A DNA stretch of 64,000 nt from Balneola sp. MJW-20 (GCF_040811775.1 NZ_JBFNXW010000001.1:620001-684000), one strand, 5' to 3'. Numbered from the stretch's first letter, positions 47,674 through 56,113 are shown. Made by a program: numbers and translations. Notes: generated by a model not told the origin, from the letters alone.

Positions 47674-47712
47674 GGAAGAGTAAGATATTTACTCTTCCAG
47701 CTTTTAATAAAT
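47674..47712 (+). terminator. Hairpin downstream of the Ig-like lipoprotein gene
   Basis: A perfect 10-base-pair stem (47674-47683 with 47689-47698, five-base loop) is followed by AGCTTTTAATAAA. It is placed right after the stop at 47658 and reads as an intrinsic terminator with a weak T-run. Confidence 0.6.
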
Positions 47713-47764
47713 GCAGATATAGGCTACCTTTGGACCTGCATAAATTAACTTACACAAGAATTTA

Positions 47765-48313
47765 ATGTACGAGTTCAACAGCGCCTCCTATAACGAATTT
47801 ATTCGACATTATCGCAAACAATCCGAAAAACAGTTAATCGTTTTTGCCGGTGATTTTGACGAGAATCGTAATTACGCCGTCGATCAGATCCGAAGAGAAA
47901 CGATTGGTAAGATTGTTGAAGTAGACCTCAATGAAATAATCACTCCTTTTGAGGAGGAGTCCTTTAAGAATATTGATACTGCTATTGATGATATCATTGA
48001 TGACGCTGAACTAGTCATATTTCGTAATGGTGGAATGCTTAACGGTGTTTACACCGGGTTCACCTATTCTGTAGTAAAATATGCCACTCCTCAGCAAAAA
48101 TATTTTTTAAATGCGCTTAATAAGCTGAAGTGCTCTGCACTGATCGAATTTAACAACACCGATCAGTTAGATCAGATGCTTAAAAGAGTAGCCGATGTAG
48201 TGGTGACCTTCCGGGCACCATCATCACTTATTGAAAAAGTCGTCTGGTGGGCTAAATCCATTCGTGTAAACGGGTCGATCCTTCCTTCTCCCAGACCTCG
48301 CACAGATAACTAG
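47765..48313 (+). CDS. Conserved-looking cytoplasmic protein of unknown function
   Basis: 182 residues, no signal peptide or membrane segment. The opening (KQLIVFAGDFDENRNYAVDQIRRE) and middle (DDAELVIFRNGGMLNGVYTGF; YATPQQKYFLNALNKLKC) have the strand-helix rhythm of an AAA-type nucleotide-binding domain, but no Walker A glycine-lysine loop is present. I do not recognise it; a degenerate or pseudo-ATPase is one reading. It precedes the SUI1-like gene on the same strand by 57 bases. Confidence 0.6.
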   Translation: MYEFNSASYNEFIRHYRKQSEKQLIVFAGDFDENRNYAVDQIRRETIGKIVEVDLNEIITPFEEESFKNIDTAIDDIIDDAELVIFRNGGMLNGVYTGFTYSVVKYATPQQKYFLNALNKLKCSALIEFNNTDQLDQMLKRVADVVVTFRAPSSLIEKVVWWAKSIRVNGSILPSPRPRTDN

Positions 48314-48370
48314 TTCCGATTTCTAATCAGCACCCTGCCATTCAGGTAGTGTGTGTAAATCATTCTTTTT

Positions 48371-48592
48371 ATGAAAGTAACAGTGACTATGGAAACTGCA
48401 GGTCGTCGTGGTAAGCAGGTGACCGTGATCAAAGGTATAACCCATAATCCACAAGTGATCGACAAGCTGCTAAAGAAACTCAAGACCGGTTTAGGGACCG
48501 GAGGTACTGTAAAAGGCAAAACCCTCGAGTTGCAGGGTGACCACGTACCAAAGGTAAAGTCAATTCTGCAAAAAGAGGGCTATGAAATTTAA
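48371..48592 (+). CDS. SUI1/eIF1-like translation factor (YciH family)
   Basis: 73 residues, a complete SUI1 fold: TAGRRGKQVTVIKGI, the basic helix VIDKLLKKLKTGLGTGG, then GKTLELQGDH and KSILQKEGYEI. Bacterial YciH proteins are eIF1 homologues that can check start-codon selection in vitro; their cellular role is poorly known. No N-terminal extension is present, unlike E. coli YciH (108 residues). Confidence 0.88.
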   Translation: MKVTVTMETAGRRGKQVTVIKGITHNPQVIDKLLKKLKTGLGTGGTVKGKTLELQGDHVPKVKSILQKEGYEI

Positions 48593-48606
48593 GGATAATC
48601 CACTTG

Positions 48607-49098
48607 TCACATTTTGACCTTACTCTCCTGTCTTGGGTCAAGATCGTATAGTGATGAAACGGTTGCCTGTATAGTTTTATACCATTCATTACCAAACTTA
48701 TCAGCAATGGTATAAAAGTCCGAATATTCCGGTCGCTTAAGATTCATTTTCCATTCCTGAGTTTTTGACTTGAACGATGGGTCTATATGCAGAAGCTCAT
48801 GATAAAGTAGAAGCTCTTTAGTATCGTTATCCAGCATATCCCAGAGTTCACCCGAAATTTCTATCAGGTAATCATTTCCCGAGTAATATTTAACTTCCCG
48901 GGTCGCTTTCATACACTTAGCTGCCCGTTGTTTTGAAATATTTGGATAAACGAGAAAATATCCGATTTCAGCAGGACCAAATTCCAGTTTATGATCCTTG
49001 ATCACCTTCTCTGCGATCTTCTCCACTTCCGGAGATTCCATTAATTGTTTGTCGGTATTGATAAGGGTACTGTCATTGATCAGATCGTTGTCTGCCAT
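48607..49098 (-). CDS. Putative zinc metallopeptidase with HELLH motif
   Basis: 163 residues with the zinc motif HELLH (100-104) in LLLYHELLHIDP, an N-terminal segment with GYFLVYPNISKQRAAKCMK, and KRPEYSDFYTIADKFGNEWY after it, the arrangement of the putative phage-type metallopeptidases (PF18894-like). A histidine or aspartate downstream (PEYSDF) may be the third ligand. No export signal. It is the shorter of a convergent pair with the SUI1 gene. Confidence 0.7.
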   Translation of the reverse strand: MADNDLINDSTLINTDKQLMESPEVEKIAEKVIKDHKLEFGPAEIGYFLVYPNISKQRAAKCMKATREVKYYSGNDYLIEISGELWDMLDNDTKELLLYHELLHIDPSFKSKTQEWKMNLKRPEYSDFYTIADKFGNEWYKTIQATVSSLYDLDPRQESKVKM

Positions 49099-49106
49099 GA
49101 AGAATG

Positions 49107-49610
49107 TTAGTCTTTTGGAATTAAAATTGAGGTAGCAATTATTGAATATTCTTGAGTGGCCAACGCACCTTCAAAGAATCTGCCAGTCAGATCTTCTTGA
49201 TAGTGTTGGCTCTGTTCAGCTGAAAGTTCTTTAAGGTTAAATACTCCTTTAACTAAAACAGTTTTACCAGCCGTGTTGGTCGGAATAAAGAATGAATAAT
49301 CTTTGAATGTAATACGGGCATAAAATCCTTCAGATTGAGTTATAAAAAAACACCCTTTCTTTTGACATACCTGGGTGATCTGTGACTCGATTAATACTTC
49401 TTTATTGATATAGTCATCTTGTAATCTAATCACATCATGCAGGTTCAAAGCTTGTTCCCAGGAGTAATTAGATTCACCAAAAACTTCGTATGTATCTGTC
49501 TCTATAACTGGTTCTGACAAACGGATTACTCCCTTATCCTGAGCAGCTACAGCCAAAGAAGTAAGTGAAATTATAGCCGATAAAATTAAATTTCTCATTG
49601 TTCTGCCCAT
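49107..49610 (-). CDS. DUF4920-type periplasmic protein
   Basis: 167 residues with a signal peptide (about 1-22, ending AAQ) and the family core, a small OB-like beta barrel with KEVLIESQITQVCQKKGCFF; the CxxKGC pair (QVCQKKGC) is characteristic. The C-terminal QHYQEDLTGRFFEGA is also family-like. Function unknown; the two cysteines could form a disulfide or bind metal. It lies 8 bases upstream of the metallopeptidase gene on the same strand. Confidence 0.78.
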   Translation of the reverse strand: MGRTMRNLILSAIISLTSLAVAAQDKGVIRLSEPVIETDTYEVFGESNYSWEQALNLHDVIRLQDDYINKEVLIESQITQVCQKKGCFFITQSEGFYARITFKDYSFFIPTNTAGKTVLVKGVFNLKELSAEQSQHYQEDLTGRFFEGALATQEYSIIATSILIPKD

Positions 49611-49650
49611 TAATGTGCAAACCTTAAACTACGAATATTCGGACCAAATT

Positions 49651-50475
49651 TTAATCCTTTATTTGTTCATATTCACAATAGAATACTTTCCTTCCGCCCG
49701 TTTTGACTACCTGAATTTTATTACCACAAAGGTAACACGGCTTTGAAGCTCTTCCGTACACATAATGCCTGTATTGACTACGGGTAGCTCCTTCTTCTTT
49801 TAAAGCTTTTACCAGATCATCCGTTGTAGTAAGGCCCCCGGTTTCATACGATCTTCTTGGGAGATCAAGACTATACTTGGCAAGTTGTTGCAATTCATCT
49901 TTACTGCAGTCAGTAGGTCTGTATGACGGGTCTACTCTGGCAAGAAAGAGTATTTCCGACCTCAGATAATTTCCAATGCCACTTAGAAAGCCGGGATCCA
50001 GTAATAACGTAGTCAGCTTTCTGTTCTTAAATGTTTCATCCTGATATCGTGCTAAAACCTGTTCAAATGTAGTCGCCGGATGAACAACGTCCGGACCAAG
50101 TTTACATATATAGGAATGTTTTTCAACTTCATCATCCTTTAGTAACTCGATCTCTGAGGCTGAATATAAATAAGCTGTAGCGTTCTCTGTTTTGATCCGC
50201 ACTCGTAAAGTTCTGTTATTATCAGGTTCTTCATGAGATTTACTGATCATCCATTTGCCATAGAGCTGGTTATGGCTATACATATTAAGGTCACCTGAAA
50301 ATTTTGTAATGATAGCTTTACCTCTCGGCAATACATCGGTTACTTCTCTTCCTTTTATGTCATTACTTCTTTTGTTTAAATGATCATAGTCAAACCATAC
50401 ATCTTTTACGGTATGGCCAGAGATAGCTCTCTTGATTTTATCAGCTGCTCTCCAAATTTCCGGTCCTTCTGGCAT
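49651..50475 (-). CDS. nei: Endonuclease VIII-like DNA glycosylase
   Basis: Base-excision repair glycosylase/AP lyase of the Fpg/Nei family, 274 residues. Catalytic N-terminus is MPEGPE with Pro (after Met removal) and Glu3; GNYLRSEILFLARVDP is the H2TH helix region. The C-terminal zinc finger has Cys247, Cys250 and Cys267 but the fourth position is Glu270 (CEYE), so one ligand is substituted or the finger uses another residue. Nei type by the PEGPEIWRAADK opening. Confidence 0.87.
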   Translation of the reverse strand: MPEGPEIWRAADKIKRAISGHTVKDVWFDYDHLNKRSNDIKGREVTDVLPRGKAIITKFSGDLNMYSHNQLYGKWMISKSHEEPDNNRTLRVRIKTENATAYLYSASEIELLKDDEVEKHSYICKLGPDVVHPATTFEQVLARYQDETFKNRKLTTLLLDPGFLSGIGNYLRSEILFLARVDPSYRPTDCSKDELQQLAKYSLDLPRRSYETGGLTTTDDLVKALKEEGATRSQYRHYVYGRASKPCYLCGNKIQVVKTGGRKVFYCEYEQIKD

Positions 50476-50533
50476 ATATTAGATTTGGTTGGTATTCACG
50501 AGTTCATTACAATCACATCAAAATTTCCGTTCA

Positions 50534-50914
50534 ATGAGAAGTCTTTTCATATCATTTGCCGGCTTTATTTTATTCCTTTTTATGGAGGGTTTTATCCGTC
50601 TGGTTATCCTTTTTTACCATCGGACTGAATTTATTTTTTTTGGGATCAATGAATTACCCGGTAAAGTCTGGATCATATTCATTCTGACGGGCACTCTCAT
50701 TAATTCATGGTTCTCAGGGATGATATCCCTGACTATTGATCAGGATAACCTCAAAATACAAGGCATGTATTTCGGACTATTTATCCTATTCTGGAAATGC
50801 TTTGAGTTCATACAAACCTACCGCTTTGAACCAAACTGGTATTTGTTTTTATCGTTCATATTCGCTGTATTAGGTACTTATATATCCTACATTTGCAAAA
50901 AAAGATCAGCATGA
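50534..50914 (+). CDS. Small four-pass membrane protein
   Basis: 126 residues from the ATG at 50534 (a TTG 45 bases upstream would add 15 residues that overlap the glycosylase promoter area). Hydrophobic segments are at about 4-24, 44-62, 80-97 and 101-118, with a short soluble loop. I do not recognise it. Its stop overlaps the next gene's ATG (ATGA), so the two are cotranslated. Confidence 0.65.
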   Translation: MRSLFISFAGFILFLFMEGFIRLVILFYHRTEFIFFGINELPGKVWIIFILTGTLINSWFSGMISLTIDQDNLKIQGMYFGLFILFWKCFEFIQTYRFEPNWYLFLSFIFAVLGTYISYICKKRSA

Positions 50915-52095
50915 AATTCTATTATTTACTCTTATTCTTTGCGTTATCAATAAGTTGCAGCCGACCCGGTAATACAAACTCATTTGAAGATCATCCTGCC
51001 GGTAAGGATATCAGTTCTTTTCCTCGATTCTACCAGGTGAACGATACACTTTTATTTATGAGCTGGGTTGAAACAAAGGATGATTCTTCATCCCTTAGAT
51101 ATAGCACCTTTAGCAATGACGGCTGGTCTGACCCCTTAGATGTCGCAAAAGGTACTGACTGGTTCATTAACTGGGCTGATTTTCCTGAACTGGCAGCAAA
51201 TAATGAAGGTCTTGTAGCATCAACATGGCTTAAAAAATCCTCCCCCGATACATACTCATACGATACCTGGATACAGGTATCAGGAAGCGGAAAGCCTTTT
51301 GTCGTACATAATGACTCAACCAAAACTGAACATGGTTTTGTATCTATGGAAATGGTTACCGATTCTACTTTTATGGTCGTGTGGCTGGATGGAAGGCAGA
51401 CAGCTGATCGTGAAAGATCAGAGTATTCAGATATCAATAAGTCGATGTCACTGCGTGGGGCTTTACTTGATCTTAGCGGAAGAGTTTTGAACCGGTATCT
51501 GATAGATGATTCGGTGTGTGACTGTTGCAACACCTCACTCACCAAAACACAGAACGGTCTGATCGTTTTTTTCCGGGATCGTAATGAAAATGAGATTCGG
51601 GATATTAAGTTTGCCCGTTTTGATGGTGAAGAATGGAATAATCCGGAGTTAGTTGCACCCGATAACTGGCAAATTGCAGCCTGTCCTGTTAATGGCCCTT
51701 CATCTTCCTATGAGGATGGTAAGACCTTAGTATCATGGTTTACCGGAGCAAATAATAAAGCAGCGGTCAAATGGCGCATAATTGATGGTGACAGCCCTGC
51801 CGAAATCAGAATATCTGATAACAACTCACCTGAAGGACGAGTACAGGCATTGTTGAGAAATAGTCGGGTATTTATTTCCTGGATAGATCGCAATGGGATC
51901 CTGCTGGTTAATGAATATGATCTTCAGGGAAAGTTCATCAGTCAACCATTTAAGGAAGAAATTACAAAAAACCGAAATACCGGTTTCCCACAGTTAAGTA
52001 TGGTAGATAATAACCTTGTTGTAGCCTGGACCTCTGTCACAGAGACCGGAAAATCCTTAAGAACCAGGATTATTGATCTTCCGAATTCAGAATAA
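50911..52095 (+). CDS. Exported beta-propeller (sialidase-like) lipoprotein with Cys cluster
   Basis: Start chosen at ATG 50911, in ATGA overlap with the previous stop, giving 394 residues; an upstream TTG at 50893 is less likely. Lipoprotein signal ends at SISC (Cys16). The rest is a predicted six-bladed beta-propeller with WVETKDDSSSLRYSTFSNDGWSDP-type blades. A VCDCCNT motif (codons 51513-51530) and ACPVNGP (51679-51696) are conserved in the family, possibly metal-binding. RDRNENEIRDIKFARFDGEEW is another family feature. Enzyme activity unproven. Confidence 0.75.
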   Translation: MKFYYLLLFFALSISCSRPGNTNSFEDHPAGKDISSFPRFYQVNDTLLFMSWVETKDDSSSLRYSTFSNDGWSDPLDVAKGTDWFINWADFPELAANNEGLVASTWLKKSSPDTYSYDTWIQVSGSGKPFVVHNDSTKTEHGFVSMEMVTDSTFMVVWLDGRQTADRERSEYSDINKSMSLRGALLDLSGRVLNRYLIDDSVCDCCNTSLTKTQNGLIVFFRDRNENEIRDIKFARFDGEEWNNPELVAPDNWQIAACPVNGPSSSYEDGKTLVSWFTGANNKAAVKWRIIDGDSPAEIRISDNNSPEGRVQALLRNSRVFISWIDRNGILLVNEYDLQGKFISQPFKEEITKNRNTGFPQLSMVDNNLVVAWTSVTETGKSLRTRIIDLPNSE

Positions 52096-53281
52096 TAGGG
52101 AAATCAGTAATACCCAATAGTTCGGCTAATTTAAGGCTGACGTAGGTGTTGTCTCTCCAGCCCATAAATTCAAGTGATCCCGGTCCATAAGCCATTAGAG
52201 GAACGGGAGTACCCGTATGAGATCCGCTGGTCCAGTAAATCTCCATTTGACTACTGTCATTCAGGTCTCTTTGCAATGTCATCCCTCCTGTTTCATGATC
52301 CGCAGTAAGTATAACCAGCGTTTCACCGTCTTCCTCAGCAAAGTCTAACGCTGCTTTGACTGCTTGATCGAAGTCCTGTACTTCCCTGAGCACGTACCGC
52401 GCATTATTCCCATGTCCCCCCCAATCGATCTGACTACCTTCAACCATAAGGAAAAAACCATCCTCATCTTTGGATAAAACTTCCAGGGCTTTCTTGGTCA
52501 TATCTGCAATTCTGGGCTCATCATAATCATATTCCAAACCATCGAGTGCAAATAAACCCACTAACTTATTTCCTGAGCTATTCAGCAGCTCATCTTTATT
52601 GAACAGAAGCTCATATTTCAGATTCTTAAGATCGGAGATCAGGTCCAAATCATCCTGTCTTTCCGAGAGTGTATCGCTGGCAGGTAAAAAATACTGAAGT
52701 CCGCCACCAAGCATTACATCCAGACCTGATTGTGTAAGTTGGGCTGCTATCTCGTTTGCCATAGAACGTTGCGGAACATGAGAAGCAAAACTAGCTGGAG
52801 TTGCATGAGTTATGCTGGAAGTCGCAACCAGACCTGTACTATATCCTAAGCCCTGAAGGATCTCGGGAATTGTTTTGCAGGTCCTGCCATCAGGATCAAC
52901 ACCAATTGCTCCGTTATAGGTCTTAATACCACAACTGTAAGCTGTAGCTCCTGAAGCGGAATCGGTGATCAAACTGCTGGAAGAATGTGTTTTCACAATA
53001 CCTGTAACCGGCATAGTTTGCAGATATAATCTTCCGTCTGGCCCCACAGAATTAAGCTGACCTGATGTGATCTGAGCAATTCCTGTTCCGTCACCGATCA
53101 GAAGTATGACATTTTTCACGTTTCCATCATAGACAACAGGTAGCATTTCTGGGATTTCATAGCTTGATGAATCAGCAACCTGAATAACTTCTGTTCTATT
53201 ATCTGAATCCTGTCCAAATACGTTAACCTGATAGGTTAAAAGTATGGATAGAACAAACAAACTTAGAAATTGTCTCAGCAT
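52070..53281 (-). CDS. phoA: Alkaline phosphatase (PhoA type)
   Basis: Periplasmic phosphomonoesterase. 403 residues with signal peptide (1-24), metal Asp64 in LIGDGTG, catalytic serine in TDSASGATA (106-114; Ser108), MVEGSQIDWGGHGNN as the metal/Mg site, and LTADHETGGM plus SGSHTGTPVPLMAYG as zinc-site motifs. Complete for the PhoA core. It runs against the beta-propeller gene with a 26-base overlap of coding ends. Confidence 0.93.
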   Translation of the reverse strand: MLRQFLSLFVLSILLTYQVNVFGQDSDNRTEVIQVADSSSYEIPEMLPVVYDGNVKNVILLIGDGTGIAQITSGQLNSVGPDGRLYLQTMPVTGIVKTHSSSSLITDSASGATAYSCGIKTYNGAIGVDPDGRTCKTIPEILQGLGYSTGLVATSSITHATPASFASHVPQRSMANEIAAQLTQSGLDVMLGGGLQYFLPASDTLSERQDDLDLISDLKNLKYELLFNKDELLNSSGNKLVGLFALDGLEYDYDEPRIADMTKKALEVLSKDEDGFFLMVEGSQIDWGGHGNNARYVLREVQDFDQAVKAALDFAEEDGETLVILTADHETGGMTLQRDLNDSSQMEIYWTSGSHTGTPVPLMAYGPGSLEFMGWRDNTYVSLKLAELLGITDFPIILNSEDQ

Positions 53282-53310
53282 TTGACTGTAGTTTTAGTAT
53301 TGGTTCGAAA

Positions 53311-54840
53311 TTAAAATCTTGGTAACAGACTTTTGATCAGTCCCCACACACCTTTAGAAGGGGTACTTTTTTTCTTATTCCTTGATGTTGCTTTAGGAAT
53401 TCTTTCTGCTACTATTGTATTGCTGTCTGCAGATTCTTTCCTTCGGCTATCACCGGATCTGCCGGTCCTTCTTGTTCGATCATCATTGGAAGAACGGTCA
53501 CTTTCCTTTCGATGATTTCTGTCATTTCTATCCTTTGACCTTTTATCGTCCTCAGGTCGCTTAGCTTCACTTTTTCTCTCTGGTCGTTTCTCTCTTTCGC
53601 TTCTTTTCTCATTGTCAGGAACCTCTTTTCTCCTTCTTTTAGACGAATCGTTTGAGGATTTATTATTCTCGTTGCCTGATCCGGATTTCTCGGGAGTTCT
53701 GCGGCTCTTCTTTTCAGGGGAATTATCCTTTCGATCATCATATTTTTCAATGCTGAGCTGATCCCCGACTTTCTTCTTAATATTATCCAGAAATCTTTGA
53801 TCCTTCCTTGTCACAAAAGTTACTGCAACCCCGCTTTTGTCATATCGCCCGGTCCTGCCAATACGATGTATATAATCTTCCACTGCTCTCGGCACATCAT
53901 AATTGATGATCAATGAGATGTCATCAATATCAATACCTCTTGCTAATACATCCGTTGCCACAATAACTGGCACTGTGCCATTCTTAAAATCCATCAAAGC
54001 CTTATTTCTCTCATCCTGGCTTCGGTCACCATGAATACTTCCGGCATTGATACCTCTCTTGGTCAGAATTCTTTCGAGCTCATCTGTCCCTTTTTTGGTT
54101 GCTGTAAAGATTATACAGGATTCCCAATCCATTTCTTCCAGTATCTTCTCTACAAGTGATAATCTTGCTTTTGGATGTACCAGGTACGCTTTCTGCTCTA
54201 CACTTTCAGCGGGTTTTGAGATCTCAATTTCAACCCTTTTTGGGTTCCGCATAATACTGTCTGCCAGTTTCTTTATCTCATCCGGAAAAGTAGCAGAGAA
54301 GAACATTGTTTGACGCTCAGTGGGCAATTTACTGATGATCTTGTTCACATCGGGTAAAAAACCCATATCGAGCATGCGGTCACCTTCGTCCAGCACCAGA
54401 TATTTAATATGCCCAAAATCGATGTCAAGCACTTTAGTCTGATCAATTAATCTTCCAGGTGTAGCAACAATTACATCTACTCCTGAGCGAATAGCATTTG
54501 CCTGCTTGGCAAAATCTTCACCCCCTATTATAGTTGCAGAACTGATTCCGGTATGATAACCCAGTGCAAAAATTTGCTCATCAATTTGTTGAGCCAGTTC
54601 TCGGGTAGGTGATAAAATCAGAGCCTGGGTATGCTCAGATGGATTTTCCAGAATCTTTTGAAGAAGAGGAATTACAAATGCTCCAGTCTTACCGGTACCG
54701 GTTTGAGCTGCCCCGATCATATCAGAACCCTCTAGAATAATTGGAATACTTTTTTCCTGTATGGGTGTTGGACTCTCAAATCCAATGTCTCTCAATCCGG
54801 AATTCAAGGCATCCCGAAAGCCAAAGTCGTTAAAATTCAA
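53311..54840 (-). CDS. DEAD-box ATP-dependent RNA helicase (RhlE-like) with low-complexity tail
   Basis: 509 residues. Helicase core 1-365: Q motif FESPTPIQ, AQTGTGKT (45-52), TPGR, motif II DEGD (151-154, a deviation from DEAD), SAT (FFSATFP), ARGIDID and HRIGRTGR. After residue about 365 there is a highly charged Ser/Lys/Arg/Glu/Asp tail rich in RSEREKRPERKSEAKR-like runs, typical of cold- or ribosome-linked RhlE proteins. Role in RNA unwinding is family knowledge. Confidence 0.92.
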   Translation of the reverse strand: MNFNDFGFRDALNSGLRDIGFESPTPIQEKSIPIILEGSDMIGAAQTGTGKTGAFVIPLLQKILENPSEHTQALILSPTRELAQQIDEQIFALGYHTGISSATIIGGEDFAKQANAIRSGVDVIVATPGRLIDQTKVLDIDFGHIKYLVLDEGDRMLDMGFLPDVNKIISKLPTERQTMFFSATFPDEIKKLADSIMRNPKRVEIEISKPAESVEQKAYLVHPKARLSLVEKILEEMDWESCIIFTATKKGTDELERILTKRGINAGSIHGDRSQDERNKALMDFKNGTVPVIVATDVLARGIDIDDISLIINYDVPRAVEDYIHRIGRTGRYDKSGVAVTFVTRKDQRFLDNIKKKVGDQLSIEKYDDRKDNSPEKKSRRTPEKSGSGNENNKSSNDSSKRRRKEVPDNEKRSEREKRPERKSEAKRPEDDKRSKDRNDRNHRKESDRSSNDDRTRRTGRSGDSRRKESADSNTIVAERIPKATSRNKKKSTPSKGVWGLIKSLLPRF

Positions 54841-54960
54841 AATGTTCTTTTGTGATTATTAGATAAAATCCAATATACCAATAAGATGAATCATTTATTC
54901 CAATTTGTATTCATTAACGGTATTTTCAGAGCCTAGTTAACTCAAACCAAAATTACAGAC

Positions 54961-55653
54961 ATGAAATTATTTTTTAATTCCCTCCTGGCAGCTTCCATTT
55001 TTATAACTGTTACGGCTTGCAATAACGGAGGAGCATCCAATGATACTTCACTGAATAGCAAAATTGATAGTGTGAGTTATGCCGTTGGTTATCAACAAGG
55101 AAATTTTCTACGTAATGAGGGGCTCGGCGATCTCTCCGAATCTGATTATCGTACAGGATTCTCAACCGGTTTAAGTGAATCAGATCCTGTTATGACTGAA
55201 GAACAGATGTTTGCCTTAATTAATACGTTCAGACAAGAACTCGCAGAAGAAAGCAGAAAAGAAAATATTGCTGAAGGCGAAGATTTTCTTGAATCAAATA
55301 AAGAGAACGATGGTGTTATGGTAACAGATTCAGGATTACAATATAAAGTGATCACTGAAGGTGATGGAGATTCACCTGCAGAAACGGATGTAGTTAAAGT
55401 AAACTACGAAGGAAAGCTAATAGACGGACGAGTATTTGACAGTTCATATGATCGCGGGGAACCGGTTACTTTCCGTCTTAATGGGGTAATCAGAGGCTGG
55501 ACTGAGGGTCTGCAACTGATGAGGGAAGGCGGAACGTATGAGTTTTATATACCTTACAATCTCGCTTATGGAAATCAAGCTCCTCAGGGAAGTATAATAG
55601 AACCATTTGAAACGCTGATCTTTAAAGTGGAACTAATTGAAGTCAATCCCTGA
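54961..55653 (+). CDS. FKBP-type peptidyl-prolyl isomerase lipoprotein
   Basis: 230 residues: lipoprotein signal with lipobox VTAC (Cys20), FKBP_N dimerisation region (about 37-115, SYAVGYQQGNFLRNEGLGD) and an FKBP_C catalytic domain (about 125-230) with VKVNYEGKLIDGRVFDSSYDRGEPVTF, RGWTEGLQLMREGGTYEFYIPYNLAYG and IEPFETLIFKVELIE. FkpA/Mip-like outer-membrane-attached foldase. A terminator follows 24 bases after the stop. Confidence 0.92.
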   Translation: MKLFFNSLLAASIFITVTACNNGGASNDTSLNSKIDSVSYAVGYQQGNFLRNEGLGDLSESDYRTGFSTGLSESDPVMTEEQMFALINTFRQELAEESRKENIAEGEDFLESNKENDGVMVTDSGLQYKVITEGDGDSPAETDVVKVNYEGKLIDGRVFDSSYDRGEPVTFRLNGVIRGWTEGLQLMREGGTYEFYIPYNLAYGNQAPQGSIIEPFETLIFKVELIEVNP

Positions 55654-55676
55654 TCATAGTCTTCATATTCAGTACA

Positions 55677-55708
55677 AAAAAGCCTGCCAACAAGCAGGCT
55701 TTTTTTAT
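55677..55708 (+). terminator. Intrinsic terminator of the FKBP gene
   Basis: AAAAAGCCTGC pairs with GCAGGCTTTTT across a six-base CAACAA loop, ending in seven T residues on the + strand, 24 bases downstream of the FKBP stop. Upstream A-run makes it potentially bidirectional. Confidence 0.9.
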
Positions 55709-55717
55709 ATAGATAGT

Positions 55718-55752
55718 TCTAATGGCCATTAATGCTTTCTAAGCGAAATTGA
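55718..55752 (+). repeat. Upstream box, copy 1 of a 35-base direct repeat
   Basis: 35 bases matched at 27 positions and in register, without gaps, to 55943-55977. Both start TCTAAT, contain ATTAA at the same offset and end TTCTAAGCGA then three to seven bases. It precedes unit 1 at the same distance as copy 2 precedes unit 2, so it may be a promoter or processing element. Confidence 0.75.
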
Positions 55753-55849
55753 AAAAATATGCCCTGATATTCTATTGTAGTTAATGATTACCCTGGATGC
55801 GCAAGCATCCATGACTATTGGCTTTTCTGGGGTATAGAAGTCAATAGGG

Positions 55850-55880
55850 AGTCACCCCTTAACCGGGGTGACTTTTTTTA
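55850..55880 (+). terminator. Intrinsic terminator of unit 1
   Basis: Perfect 9-base-pair stem (AGTCACCCC at 55850-55858 with GGGGTGACT at 55865-55873; six-base loop TTAACC) immediately followed by seven T residues on +. It is directly behind the constant hairpin. Confidence 0.88.
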
Positions 55881-55942
55881 TTTAAAAATTCAGCAACGAA
55901 TGACAGCAGCCAAAAAAGCAATGTAATTATTCCTTAAATGCT

Positions 55943-55977
55943 TCTAATCCCGATTAAGTCATTCTAAGCGATAATGA
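55943..55977 (+). repeat. Upstream box, copy 2 of a 35-base direct repeat
   Basis: Second copy of the box at 55718, matched at 27 of 35 positions with no gap (shared TTCTAAGCGA core). The distance from the AGCGA core to the constant-hairpin G-run is 92 bases here and 87 in unit 1. Confidence 0.75.
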
Positions 55978-56078
55978 GCCTTTGTTTACAGAACTTACAG
56001 GAGCTGAAATAAACGTGAGGTGATTGCTAGACACCTCCGATTATAAGTTGACTTTTACGGGGTATAAAAGTCAACAAG

Positions 56079-56113
56079 GCCGTAACGTGTAAAAGCGTTA
56101 CGGCTTCTTTTTT
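56079..56113 (+). terminator. Intrinsic terminator of unit 2
   Basis: Perfect 9-base-pair stem (GCCGTAACG 56079-56087 with CGTTACGGC 56096-56104; eight-base loop) followed by a T-rich tail TTCTTTTTT on +. Confidence 0.88.

Larger units (their letters stand above)
55718..55880 (+). ncRNA. Candidate small structured RNA, unit 1
   Basis: Upstream box, variable region, variable hairpin GGATGC-GCAA-GCATCC (55795-55810; perfect 6 bp stem with a GNRA-type tetraloop), then the constant hairpin (arms 55816-55826 and 55836-55846; 11 pairs including two G.U), loop CTGGGGTAT, then the terminator at 55850-55880. G.U pairs lie on the + strand, where they are allowed in RNA; on - they would be A.C mismatches. 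A possible promoter TTGAAA-18-TATTGT (55749-55778) is weak. Function unknown. Confidence 0.6.

Noticed and set aside
51030..51545. 171-residue reading frame on - opposite the propeller gene
   Set aside because: Antisense shadow with no motif and no start signal; the + gene has a lipoprotein signal and family motifs.
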